A DNA stretch of 64,000 bases from Chrysoperla carnea (taxonomy: Eukaryota > Arthropoda > Insecta > Neuroptera > Chrysopidae), in NCBI RefSeq assembly GCF_905475395.1, contig NC_058339.1, positions 12,408,001-12,472,000 on the forward strand. The letters are read 5' to 3'. The translations under genes were made by a program, and so were the position numbers. Numbering within the stretch: the stretch's first letter is position 1; each line of letters opens with the position of its first letter. A model generated the notes under the pieces. It saw nothing but the letters and a program-made list of their open reading frames with translations. It searched no databases and had not been told where the DNA came from. Of the stretch, positions 11,424 through 22,244 are shown piece by piece.

Positions 11424-11828
11424 TCAGAAGAGTAAGATTCCATTTCCAAACTTGGAAGTTGATTACAGTGGAATTTGCCGTTCGGTGAAATAGGTAGTAT
11501 ATACGGTTTAAAAGTGACTTTATACAAATTGAATGTTTAGAAAGTGAAGATTCACTAATATTCAATTTACAACAACTTTGCGATTGTCGACCTGGAAGTC
11601 GACGAAATTTCATACTCGGAAAATATTGACTAGGGGAATACACTGTGTTTTCTTTAATTCGCGAATATCTAGTTTGCTTTTGAAAGTTTTGATAATTAGT
11701 ATCATTTGATTGACGAAATAAAACTCATAAGTATATTGATAACCATTATATCATCTTAGTAATGCGGAAACACTGTGGTTATTGGTGTTGAAAAAGGATG
11801 TAATTAAATTCTGAAATAAATTATTTAT
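11424..11828 (+). pseudogene. Decayed DUF4789 paralogue (last exon and 3' UTR)
   Basis: Homologous to the terminal exon of the gene at 13672-15309. The clearest block is 11528-11629: its frame reads IECL, then DSLIFN, then RPGSRRN and ends GKY-stop, against IECL ... CPPGSRRN ... GKC in the live gene. The spacing between 'attgaatgttta' and 'cctggaagtcg' is 63 bases here and 66 in the gene. Upstream, another frame reads GSIYGLKVTL against GTLGINLTTL, so a frameshift lies near 11524. Homology continues past the stop: the block 'ctgaaataaattattta' with its AATAAA sits about 178 bases after the stop here and about 171 in the gene. No signal-peptide exon or second exon was found. I read it as a tandem-duplicate pseudogene; an intact gene with different splicing is less likely because of the frameshift. 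Confidence 0.75.
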
Positions 11829-12586
11829 TCTTAATTAGTTTTTTTAATTTTTATTACTTAATAGTTTAAAAATTACAATCTAAATTTCATTTTGCATTTT
11901 ATTATTAGAGCTGATTTTATTAGCAGTTAAGTTGGTTAATTTTGTGCAATTAACAACTAAATATTTTTGAGTAGGTAATTGAAATATCGAGGTAAAAATA
12001 GTTGGGGATACGAGGGAATAAAACAGTTTTTGCCGATCCCCAATTGTAGATCTTAATATATATTTAAGCATTAGATTATCACCAGGAAAAAACATAATAG
12101 GCAAAAGGCAAAGAAAATATATATGAAATTAGTATCAAATGTATATACAGTGGTGGGAAAAGCTTTGAAATCCTTAAAATATTTGCAGAATAAGAATTGA
12201 TATTTGTTGGCAATCACAGCAGGCTGATAACTACATTTTGGAGAACCTGGTCACCGATAGTTTACTGATTTGCCATAGCCTGTCTCAAAAAAGTCACTAC
12301 ACTTTTCCATCGTATTAATTTTTTGAATAAACACAGTCAAACTGTGAGAAACAAAATTGTCGCTTACCGGTGCCATATTAATAGTGTGTGAATTTCAGCG
12401 CCATTTGGGCCGTAATTGAAGGGTTAATTAATTAGCTGCGATGTATATACAAGAGAAAAAGATTAAATGTAAACAAAAGTAACACAAATCATAAAAAATA
12501 ATTTATTTGTGGGGATATTTATTTAATTTTATGGACAAACATATAATAATTCACATACAACGTCATACTTTGGGAATTTTAACATG
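11829..12586. other. Intergenic sequence between pseudogene and family A copy
   Basis: No gene seen. A slightly less AT-rich patch at 12210-12430 has no recognisable coding frame. Confidence 0.4.
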
Positions 12587-13106
12587 AAACAAGTGAAAAC
12601 AAACAATTGACTGAGTTAATTATTGAAATACCATGCATATAATTGTTGAAATCACATTGCACATACATATACAATTTATTTATTACATACTATACAATTT
12701 ACTCTTAACTTGCGCCCTCACGGGTAAACAATGATGTTTACGAACAAATGTTTCAAGCAAAAGTTGTTTATTTTTTGATAAGGAACATTTTTTACATTTA
12801 AACTTTTGTTCTATCTCTAACGGTTTACAAGATGGGTCCTACGGACCCATAGGTCAAAACCCAATTGACCTATGTTGCTCATTTACAAACTCGACCTCGT
12901 TTTTTACGTCCTGAGTACGTTGTAAATATTTCAGCTTGATATCTTTTTTCGTTTGTAAGTTAGGACAGACAACCGGAATTGGACTAATTAGATGATTTCA
13001 TGAACACCTATACCAAAATTTTGTTCGTAGCATCAATATTTTTAAGCGTTACAAACTTGGGACTAAATTTAGTATACCTTGCATATTACATATATGCATG
13101 GTATAA
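12587..13106 (-). mobile_element. Family A (HINE-like) element
   Basis: Reverse orientation. Starts AAACAAGTGAAAAC, has the stem-loop (ttgactgagttaattattga) and 'taccatgcata', and ends 'catatatgcatggtataaaa'. The GTCC/GGAC microsatellite has been lost ('gttaggacagacaaccgga'). It lies about 570 bases upstream of the DUF4789 start codon. Confidence 0.85.
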
Positions 13107-13671
13107 AAACATTGGGAATTTTAACAATAAATAAATACATAGGTATAGTCAGTATTCATCGGAGTGAAACAAATAAGTATTAACTTCCCTCTCCAATTAA
13201 AGAAATTTTTATTCGCTCTTTCTCTTGTGTTCAAATAATATGAACCTGACATTGCTAAGGTAAATCTGGTACCTACAGCAGTTGTTAGCTTGTTCAGTGA
13301 GAATTAATTAATTTTTGTTAATAATAATATTCTTAACATAACGTTAGTTTATAATATTTACATTAAGAATAACAAAAAAGCATATTCATTGTTTACAAGT
13401 GTAGTTTATAAATAATTGGAAATAATAAATTCTAAATAATTAACAACAATATTTTTATTCTGCTATTGACCATTAATATTTACAATTTTTATTATTCATT
13501 ATTCAGTGTTTATTGTTTTGAATACAGGAAAATCAGAGAATTACATTGATGTAGTAAAGTGGACAACCTTGATGAGTCAACAATAATATAATTGGTTATT
13601 AAATTCTACAAAATAAACAAAAAAATTTGTTAAAATATTAATTAACTATTCGTTAAAATATAAAAAATATT
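13107..13671 (+). other. 5' flank of the DUF4789 gene
   Basis: Presumed promoter and 5' UTR. It is AT-rich, so TATA-like strings are too frequent for any to be singled out. No repeat family recognised. Confidence 0.35.
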
Positions 13672-15309
13672 ATGAATAAACTGCAAGTGATAAGTGTATT
13701 AATTGTAATTTTATGGAGTTCAAATTTGGGATACACTCAAGACATTGCCTTTCCAGAAGAAGAACCGGTTAAGGAGTTTGTAAACAAAGATGTAAGTTTA
13801 TAAATAACAGTGACTTTTTATTTAACTTCTTATTAATTCCGTTGGTAAAAATTGAGAACCGTTTTAACACGTCATTCAGCATCCAAAAAAATTTGTTGTA
13901 TCTTTTTTTTTTTTGCAAATGCATTTTTTTTTGATAAAAATATACTGCGATTTTATTTGTCTTTGTTTAAATATAGTCGCAAATCACAGCAGTTTTATCT
14001 ATTAAATTAAATATTTATTTTTTCAAGAAACGGCAGCCAATTTATATTCCTGGAAAATGTGCACCAAACGAATTATACTATCCAGGTGATAATCAAGATG
14101 ATTGGATATGTGATTGCGCTCCAGGTAATTTTTTCTATTTTTATACATTTTAACTCAAAGGTTTTTAATCTACACAAAAAGTGTAGAATTACTAGCAATT
14201 AAATTTCCCAGAATTTAGAAGGCCAGCAGAAACAGTGAGAGCTATCGATAAGGCCTCATTTCCGCCCCTGAAGAACGAAAAAGTCATACGATTTGATTTG
14301 ATTTAATCGGCTGACTATTTTTTTCGTTATTCCGAGGCGGAAATAATGTCGATATTATCGATATTCCTCTTTTAATATAAAGCTGAAGTTTTTTAAAGAC
14401 ATTTGACGCCAACTGTTCTTGAAATGTCTCACTCAAAATGTAAATAAATATGTGCTAATCAGTCCATTTCCGATTGTCCTGCTGGTCTTCTGCCCGTCGA
14501 TATACGCTAATTCTAAAATGAACAAGCCGTGGGTAGACTCCGGTGTGACCGTTGAGGTCTACACGAATAACTACCCAACATAATAAAAGCAATAAAAATT
14601 TAAAAAAATAAAAACTCGACTGGATTATACTGCCGTTATTACGCTTCGATCGGCACCTCAACCAAGTTCATATCATTGTTTGTTCACGCGATTTCAATCA
14701 GGATAAAATTTAAGAAAAAGCTCGCCTGACTCGAAAGCACTACACCGAATGCTATAAAATTATTTTCGGATCATATTGCCGTTAATACGCTTCGATCGAC
14801 ATCTCAACGAAGTCGATATCTTTTTTGTATTCGTTCTGACATTAGAAATTGAGAATATGTAGGATATTAATACAACAGTTAACTGAGATAGTGGTTTATC
14901 TTCATTTTTTCATTTCAAAATTCAACTTTTGATATATTTTATTTTTATAGGTGCCTTATATTATCCGCCAAACGACACTTGTTACAAAGCCTATAGACAA
15001 GGACCATGTCCACAAGGTGAATACATAGTGTTAGTACCTGGAAAAGCAATACCTGAATGTAAAAAGAATCCATGCAGAAGAGATAACTATGTACAACTTA
15101 ATGGAATATGCCATCAACTTGGTAAAGCAGGAGGACCATGTCGTCCAGTGAGTGAAGGAGGTGGTACATTAGGTATCAATCTGACGACTCTAGAAATTGA
15201 ATGTTTAGTTGGTTTCGATAATAACTTATCATTATTCAAAGTACCACCAAAAGAATGTCCACCTGGAAGTCGGCGAAATTCAAAAGGAAAATGTCGAGAA
15301 GAGGCATAA
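13672..15309 (+). CDS. Secreted cysteine-rich protein, DUF4789 family
   Basis: Exons 13672-13791, 14028-14124 and 14951-15309, all with GT-AG borders (donors GTAAGT and GTAATT; acceptors TTCAAG and TTATAG), make 191 residues. Residues 1-22 are a signal peptide: basic start MNK, hydrophobic VISVLIVILW, likely cleavage after GYT. The mature part has 12 cysteines. It carries the DUF4789 pattern: CAPNELYYPGD (51-61), WICDCAPG (66-73), LYYPPNDTCY (75-84), GPC-x2-GEY (90-97) and ECKKNPC (108-114), with CHQLG, GPC and the IECL block following. Possible N-glycosylation sites are Asn80, Asn149 and Asn164. The family occurs in arthropods and has no known biochemical function; a secreted cuticle, gut or haemolymph role would be a guess. 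Intron 2 holds a foldback insertion and a direct repeat. A decayed tandem copy lies 3.6 kb upstream. Confidence 0.9.
14242..14365. mobile_element. Foldback MITE in intron 2 of the DUF4789 gene
   Basis: Left arm 14242-14286 ('ctatcgataaggcctcattt', then 'ccgcccctgaagaacg') is an imperfect inverted copy of the right arm 14311-14365 ('cgttattccgaggcgg' to 'tattatcgatatt'). The loop is about 25 bases. It is clearly richer in G+C than the surrounding intron, which suggests an insertion. Confidence 0.65.
14622..14820 (+). repeat. Direct repeat of about 53 bases, 146-bp period
   Basis: 'gccgttattacgcttcgatc' at 14632 recurs as 'gccgttaatacgcttcgatc' at 14778, within longer matching blocks 14622-14675 and 14768-14820. 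Both end in a 'cctcaac.aagt..atatc' string. Together with the foldback at 14242 and the G+C-rich stretch between, it suggests one composite insertion filling most of intron 2. Confidence 0.75.
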
Positions 15310-15488
15310 ATTGTGCTTTATTTAATGTGAGAATATTTCCTTTCTACTATAAGTTTTATAACAGTTAATTTAATTGACCTAAAGTATTTTAATTGTGATT
15401 AATTAAATTGAAATTTTAATTTTTTTTTTTATAAGCTTAGTATATTGATAATCGAAACGAATATAAACAGGATAAAACGAAATTCTGA

Positions 15489-15494
15489 AATAAA
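15489..15494 (+). terminator. Poly(A) signal of the DUF4789 gene
   Basis: AATAAA about 180 bases after the stop codon, in a block conserved in the upstream pseudogene (AATAAA at about 11816). The conservation supports its use as the polyadenylation signal. Confidence 0.55.
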
Positions 15495-15499
15495 TTATT

Positions 15500-16080
15500 T
15501 AATCTAAATTTGTTAGTTTTATTTTTAGTATATTCAGGCTATTTTTTCCTACTCACTGTTTTATGCGGCAGGCCGCTATTTTAATCGTAATGTGATTTAA
15601 TTTCTCTTACTAATTACCCAACTGCGCGACGAAAAGGAGTAGTCATGTTCTTATAAGTCTATGTATTGTGCATGTTTGTTCCTCGCGGCTCTATAGAGAC
15701 CAAACGTGTACGCCGATTATGTATTAATCTTGCGAGTGTCAATATAAAGACATGGCAACGATAAGAATTCAATATGGCGATAACCAGTCACCATCATTCA
15801 GTTATGACAAATTACACCCACAAAATAAGAAAATTTAAATATATGGAAATCCCATTCAATGCTATGACTTTTTTGTTTACCATTTAGATGATTGATAAAG
15901 ATAAGTTTGGTAATTAAGAAAAATGTGATTTTAAATTAAGAAATTAATTAATAATTAAGAAAAATGTGAGTGTCAAATTAATGAATATCGATTTTTGTGT
16001 TTCGATTTCCATATTTCGAAATTTTGTAATTTTTATTGTCTGCTGTACATCAAATCATTGATATAATATGCAGATAGAAA
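15500..16080. other. Intergenic sequence downstream of the DUF4789 gene
   Basis: A less AT-rich patch at 15540-15740 ('cggcaggccgctatt', 'cccaactgcgcgacg') looks like an old repeat fragment and has no coding frame. Nothing else seen. Confidence 0.4.
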
Positions 16081-16176
16081 TGGCAGGAAGTATGCAGCTG
16101 TTGAAGGGAATAGATTGTAATTTTCGACTTTTTCAAGTAATTTCCAACCCTTTCGACAGCTGTAAACTTCCTGCCA
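16081..16176. repeat. Long hairpin, about 30-bp imperfect stem
   Basis: Left arm 16081-16109 begins 'tggcaggaagtatgcagctg'; right arm 16146-16176 ends 'cagctgtaaacttcctgcca'. They pair with a few mismatches and one bulge. The loop is about 36 bases and itself contains short complementary strings (ttttcgactttttc). The size and shape would suit a pre-miRNA, but a foldback transposon is equally possible because a family F end lies just downstream. Confidence 0.7.
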
Positions 16177-16204
16177 CTTGTTTGTACGTATTTTGTCGTC
16201 AATA

Positions 16205-16262
16205 TAGTCTAATAGATATAAAATCGACCTTCACCCATCTGATAACCAGATGAGAAATATTA
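16205..16262 (-). repeat. Family F terminal fragment
   Basis: 'gaccttcacccatctgataa' and its flank are the reverse complement of the ends of the copies at 4000-4207 and 5123-5330. As at 5038-5122, a strong hairpin lies next to it. Confidence 0.6.
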
Positions 16263-16609
16263 AGTCGTTGTTAGTTGAATGAAATGACTTAAAAATACTA
16301 TGCATTAAACTGCAACACTTACGCTTTTCATTTTCACCTTTTGCGTTTTAAATCAATAATTTTTATTCGACGTCAGTATGTTTTATAGGTTTGGCTCTAG
16401 TAGAAATTAAAAATTAAAAAAATATGTAGGTACAACAGGGAAGTTAGAAATAAAAATTAGAATGATGTCTTGTTGTCATAATTCACAGCGATATGACACA
16501 TATAAAATAAATGAATGTATAAAAGACAATGTATGCATAATATATCCAAGCTTTTTCCTTTAAAAATACAAGGTGTTTCATTTTAAAAGAATCGTTTCTT
16601 GATATTTTA

Positions 16610-17045
16610 CGCTTGCTTGATCACAAATTTGAAAAATATGACCCAAATTTAGTAGGATTACATACTTGGTTTATCAAAATTGGATAAAATTTGAATGTGA
16701 TAGAGCCAAATTAAATTTTTTTGATTCTGATGACGTCATGAAGTTAATAAATTCGATTTTTTTGATAATACAGGCAGATTTGATCCGATCTTATTGGAAT
16801 TTTTTTTTGAAACTCACTAATTTTGGATCATTCTTTTCAGCTGTGTGTCAATTTTTCGCTAGCTATCACTCATGTGCTAAATTCCGGAACCAGGATTTCA
16901 TATTCTTGTAACCTATTAGAGATAGGTTAATTTTGACTACAAATTTGAAAAGTATGATCCAAACTTAGTAGGATTACATACTTAGTTTATCAAAATTGGA
17001 TAAAACTTGAATGTGATAGAGCATGATTAAATTTTTTGGGTTGTG
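16610..17045 (+). repeat. Family D tandem repeat, about 1.4 monomers
   Basis: The block starting near 16620 ('gacccaaatttagtagg' at 16641) restarts near 16930 ('gatccaaacttagtagg' at 16955), a period of about 314 bases. An 81-codon frame (16666-16911) is an effect of the repeat sequence; see findings. Confidence 0.8.
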
Positions 17046-17964
17046 ATGATGATTAAAATGCAGTGCAAAAGTATTAATATATGAACAGAACGATATAATT
17101 GAATTTTTAGAATGTTGTTTTGCAGATAAAAAAACCATCAGTTCGTCCCTCACTGTAATCGGAATAACGGCTATTGAGAGTCGTTTTGTATAAGATCATG
17201 AAGAAATTAATATGTGTAAATAAATTCAATCTGCCTCCAAAAATAATTAGGATTGCATTATCTAAATTTTAAAGAATCATTAGTAAATAATTACGCAAGA
17301 TGTACCGTCCCAAAATATGGCGAATGAAGTCACATGCGTAAGAAAAGTGCAAAAATTCTGCTTGCCCTTTTTAATAATTTTAGCAAAATGTCCATTTGAA
17401 ATTGTTTTTCTTATAATTTATATTCTGTATCTTTTAGGATGCCCCTCTTTGACCTATTGGCTGGCGACACCCCTGAATTTCATCCTGAAATAAGAAGATA
17501 GTTTTTATTTTTTGAAACAATCTGTATGTGCATATGTACGTATAAATTTTGATGAGACGACATTAACAAAATGTTAGCGCAGTGCGTTCTCATTTATTAT
17601 TTGACACTTGTTCTGTTGTGTTGTATCATTATCTATACTCATGGTAGTGTAGTATATTCAAGGTAGATAAAGTATCAACACTTTGGATGTTTTATATTAT
17701 TAAAACCTAGCATTTAATTAGGCAAAAAGGAAGGAAAACGTAACAAATTCATTTTGCATTTTGTACGTGTGAAATTAATTCAACCATATGAAACGTCTGT
17801 GTATATTTATTTACGTAAAATTATGAATTCTGTTTGTTTTCTTTTAAAAGTTTATCTTATTTTTATAGTAACATAAACAACGTTTTTTTTTATTCAGAAC
17901 AGAAACATTTAATCATTTTATTTAGGTTTATTAAGTAACCTTTATTTCGTTTATAGCTTTGTTC
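17046..17964. other. Spacer between two family D arrays
   Basis: At 17430-17510 a short frame after an acceptor-like 'ctgtatcttttag' encodes about 20 residues (APLFDLLAGDTPEFHP) before a stop. It is too short to assign. Otherwise AT-rich and unremarkable. Confidence 0.35.
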
Positions 17965-18610
17965 TATGTCTATGTCATCATTTTGTGCCCTATTCCGGGA
18001 CTAGGACTCCATATTCTTGAAACCTATTAGACCAAGGTTTATTTAGACCACAAATTTGAATAGTATGGCCTAAATTTAGTAGGATTACATACTTGGTTTA
18101 TCAAAATTGGATAAAATTTGAATGTGATAGAGCAAAATTAAATTTTTTGGTTTCTGATGACGTCATCAAGTTAAAAAATTCGTTTTTTTTATAACACAAG
18201 CAAATTTGATCCGATTTTATTGGAATTCTTTTTGAAACCCACTTATTTAGGGCCAGTCTTTTCAGCTGTGATGCCATTTTTTCGCTAGCTATTACTTATG
18301 TGGCTAATTACGAGACCAAGACTCCACATACTTGAAACCTATTGGAGCTAGGTTCATTTTGATAACAAATTTGAAAAGTATGACTCAATTTTAGTAAGAT
18401 TACATGCTTGGTTTATCGAAATTGGATATAATTTGGATGTGATAGAGCGAAATTGAATTTTTTGGATTCTGATGACGACATAAAGTTAAAAAATTCGATT
18501 TTTTTTATAACACAGGCAAATAAGATCCGATCTTATTCGAATTTTTACTACCCACTAATTTTAGGTTATTCTTTTCAGCTGAGATGTTAGTTTTTCAGTA
18601 GCGATCACAA
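17965..18610 (+). repeat. Family D tandem repeat, two monomers
   Basis: Two head-to-tail monomers of about 315 bases ('tatggcctaaatttagtagg' near 18064, 'tatgactcaattttagtaag' near 18379). Each has the block 'tttatc.aaattggata.aa', then 'atgtgatagagc', then 'ttttcagctg.gatg'. Confidence 0.85.
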
Positions 18611-18955
18611 AGTGTGCCTTAGAATTAAAATCTGTGCTATGAAAAGTTTCAATCGTAACACCTTAACCTTTAAGTTGATTCAATTTATGCAATCAAGGGT
18701 GTACCATACAACACAATGTATTAAGTTCTAGAGTAGGCTATTACAATTGACGAGTAAACATTTGTTTTTGTCTGGAAAATAATAGAAAAGGGCATTTTCT
18801 TTACATTTATTCATTCTTCATTTTTTTTTACCACACCAAACAATATAAGAATAGTAACACTTGATACTCTATCAATATCATGTCATTTGTTTAGTGTATT
18901 TTTTTATCTAATCGCCTGTCTTTTATATTGGGTTTTGTTCGTTTTCACCTCTATA

Positions 18956-19166
18956 TACAGAGTGTCGCATTTAAGATGAAGACACACTCCTATTTTCGTT
19001 GTTTATAAGAATTTTGATTTGAAAATTTTGCATAGTCATACAGGGATGATGGGTAACATTTTTAACTTAACCGAAATCAGAATTATAAACTCAGCTTGCT
19101 ACAAATTGACAAACAAATTGTGTCATTGCTACAAATTGTGTCTTCATCTTAATGCGACGCACTGTA
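18956..19166. mobile_element. 211-bp MITE with TA target duplication
   Basis: Termini are TACAGAGTGTCGCATTTAAG and the inverted equivalent ending GCGACGCACTGTA; the TIR extends about 30 bases (to 'atgaagacac'). It is flanked by TA on both sides (18954-18955, 19167-19168), as expected for the Tc1/mariner superfamily. A truncated relative, inverted, is at 28645-28804. Non-coding. Confidence 0.8.
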
Positions 19167-20119
19167 TAAAAAATATTAAAAACTGATAGATTTATAAAAG
19201 ACGTTATTTTTTATTACCCGACTGCCATGGAAGGGTTATGATTTCCGCGCGTATCTTGTATTATATTCACCTTAAAATGCCAAGTGTCCTCAGAAGATGG
19301 ATACTTGAGAAAAATGGCGGATTTTGGGGCGCAAAATAGTAATGCGTTCATAGAAAACTCCCTCAGCTTTTTATTACATCTAAAAGATACCTACAAGCTG
19401 GAAAATTTGGTAAGAATGTTGGATTTTTTTACATATGGAGGTGACAGAAACGTTTTTAATTTTAGGTTTGTTTGTGTTTTATAAAAACCAAGTTGTAGTT
19501 AGGTGTGTATGTGTGCGTATTTATATTTGCAGCTTTGTGTATTTGTATCACCTCTCGTTTAATAGAAATATGAAAAGATTTTTTGTATTCATTTTTTAAG
19601 GGATTATTGTATTAAATCACTCTCCATTATGGCGAATGTGTTAATATTTCTTTTTCTTAAAATGAAATATATCAAATAAAATGGAAAATTTCATTTATCT
19701 GTTTGTTTTATTTTGTTCCATTAAGTGAATGATATTCGATGCTGTTTTATATTAATGGAATAAGCTGAGAAAGGGTCTAATATCTACCTGGAATATAATA
19801 TTTACTCCATTCCATCTAGGATTTCTATCATTAAGATTATCACTCCTTCGTTTTAATAATGATTTCTTCCACAACCAATTTTTCGACAAAATCTTTCTTT
19901 AATCTAAAACTTTTCCGCAATCTATAATGGCATTCTTTTGATCGTTTCATTATTGTTTTTGAACATATTATCGGAAATTGGACATTATTTAAATAATATA
20001 GATTCAAATGTAAATTTTGAGTAGGGTTTCTTAGCAATAATTACGTTCGCCTAAGTGGTAAATATGATTTTGGACAACATTGTAGAAATTTGAACTTAGA
20101 AATAGTAGGTACATTCTAA
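19167..20119. other. Intergenic sequence
   Basis: 19225-19420 is less AT-rich and starts 'acccgactgccatggaaggg', a motif resembling a common arthropod repeat head. The 66-codon frame here has no family resemblance. The rest is AT-rich with nothing recognised. Confidence 0.4.
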
Positions 20120-20325
20120 TTTGTAAAATAAAAACCATTTCAATAGATATCATATATAATATAAATAAAACAAAAGTACCTATTTTCTGATTTGTAAAAT
20201 GAAAAATAAAATTAATAAATAATAAAATACAAATGAAACAAAAATATAGTATATCCTGATTTGTAAAATGAAAAAAATTGAAAAAATATTGATAAATATA
20301 AAAAAAAAACAAAAATTTGTTATTG
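20120..20325. repeat. Minisatellite, three units of about 70 bases
   Basis: 'tttgtaaaat' recurs at 20120, 20191 and 20260, each followed by A-rich sequence and an 'aaacaaaa' block. Periods are about 71 and 69. The apparent 93-codon Phe/Ile-rich frame on the minus strand is produced by this repeat. Confidence 0.75.
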
Positions 20326-20499
20326 AATTATTTGGAAAAAAAAATTTGATATTCAATCAAAAATAATATATAAACAAATGTAGATGAAAGATATTAAATT
20401 TATTAATGGATATTGGACAATAATACGAAAAACGCTTCCAAAAATTATATAAAAATAAAATATTCGTAAAAACATTTACCAAATAACAAACAAAAAAAT

Positions 20500-21560
20500 G
20501 ACTGATAGTCGTCTAAGAGTCCGTATAATTCGAGGATAAAGTTTTGTTTATAATAAAGCAGTGTAAGGGACCAACCGTCTGTTGGCAGTTAAAAGATGGA
20601 CTATCTAGACTACCGATTGCCTTCTGAGTGAGCAATATTTTATCTAGAGCTCAAAAAAACCGTATATACGGATTACTTGGTAACGGATATGCCATCTAGT
20701 ACCTAGTACTGAAACGTTACTCATGACAATTGACATAAAATCTTACCAATTGAAATGTTATTAGGTAAAATGTATCAAAAGTAACGAGTGACTTAACGAT
20801 ACGATTGTAACGGGTACTGATTATTTTAGTAACGAATACATGCGAGTCCTCAATTTCTCGTTAGTTTTACATGACTAATTATAATGAACCCGTTACCGAC
20901 TGTCTTTTATTGTTGGGTCGTTATAACTATCCGACTAGAAATTTCGGTTAGGCAATTATTAGATTCGAATGAGGCATTCCAAATTCCCGGTTCGGTACGA
21001 ATAAGGCAGCCACATAAGGACCAAATGGAAAAAGTAACGCACGTCCACCTCTCTGCCTAAATAGGAACGCTTAATGTAGCACGCATTCGGAAGCCAAATT
21101 TTAAGCAATGATAAGGAAAGCCTAATGTATCCACATTAATCTTTTCTTATGTATCCCCACATTTCTTATTGTAGGCTTTCTTATTGTAGCTTCCGAATAA
21201 ATATCACATTAGGCACAATTTTTAATTAAATTTGTTCCTCAAACACAGCAAATAGCAAACGAATTGTGCATGCCTAATTTTGGAAAAGTCTTTGGCTATC
21301 AATGTAAGGCTGGAGTTCGAAATTTCAAAGACACGTCAAAATGAAGCTATTCCTCGAGCACTCCAAATTGCAGTCAAAATTGGCATGCCTAGCTTGCTAA
21401 GTCTTTGGTTATCAACTTGAGGTACGAGTATGAAATTCCAAATATATGCCCAAGTTGGGCTTTCCTACGAGTTACCTAAAGACGAAACCTACAAATTTAG
21501 TAGCTTTCTCGTCGGGCAATCGTAAAAAATTCACGCGTACCCAAGGAAAATACAGTACTC
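20500..21560. other. Compositionally distinct non-coding block
   Basis: About 1 kb with noticeably more C+G and CpG than its neighbours but no long frame. It contains repeated 'gtaacg' strings (20680-20850), an imperfect inverted repeat (21088-21207, 'attcggaagc' against 'gcttccgaa' and 'aaagccta' against 'taggcttt'), and a 115-bp tandem pair: 'gcatgcctaattttgg' at 21268 and 'gcatgcctagcttgc' at 21383, each followed by 'aagtctttgg.tatcaa'. It looks like an unclassified DNA transposon remnant. Confidence 0.5.
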
Positions 21561-22244
21561 TGAGTGGAATAATTAACTAAATTATTTATGGTATATTCGA
21601 AAAAAAAATAAATAAATAAAATTTAAAAGAATTATATTACAACAAAGAGATCTTAACAGTGCCTTGCTCCAAAAAAGTATTTTAAAATCATTGATTTTTT
21701 TCAACAGCTTCAGTTTGTTTTAAAACCCATATCCATTATTTAAATAAATAATCTATAACATGTATTATATTATTTGGGTACATCATACAACCCTAATATA
21801 GTAGGTAGCAGTTTGAACATTTGGTTTAATCATTTGTTTTCCTGGTTTATAAATAAATAAAATGGTAATAAATACAAAATGATACATCGAAGTTTATGTT
21901 GTACATTGTGGATGTGGGTTGAGAGCTAATTTTCTCCTTAATATTTATAAAGTGATGATGTTTGGTTATTACATTGTTAACTAGCTTATTGTATTATTTA
22001 AATTAATAGGTATTTCAACCTTTTATCTCCCTCATTTCTATCAAATCTGATTGCGCTTTAAATAAGGTGTAGACACATGAATATTTTTAATTTCCCTCTT
22101 AAATAAGGTGAGAGTATCTGATTATTATATGGACTTTAAAGGTACTCAAAAGTTTTAACATTTACTCTGGTTCTTGTTTCGAAAAAATCAATTTAGAATC
22201 GGATGTATGCTAAAAAATAATTAATTATATTGTTGAACCTAGTT
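21561..22244. other. AT-rich intergenic sequence
   Basis: Nothing recognised. Confidence 0.4.

Noticed and set aside
16666-16911. 81-codon plus-strand frame, and a similar one at 41911-42189
   Set aside because: Both lie inside family D repeat units; their similarity follows from the repeat and other copies are broken.
17430-17510. Possible tiny exon after an acceptor-like T-rich tract
   Set aside because: Only about 20 codons before a stop, no partner exon and no recognised domain.
20031-20312. 93-codon Phe/Ile-rich minus-strand frame that looks like a membrane protein
   Set aside because: Generated by the 70-bp A-rich minisatellite; no start context, no family resemblance.
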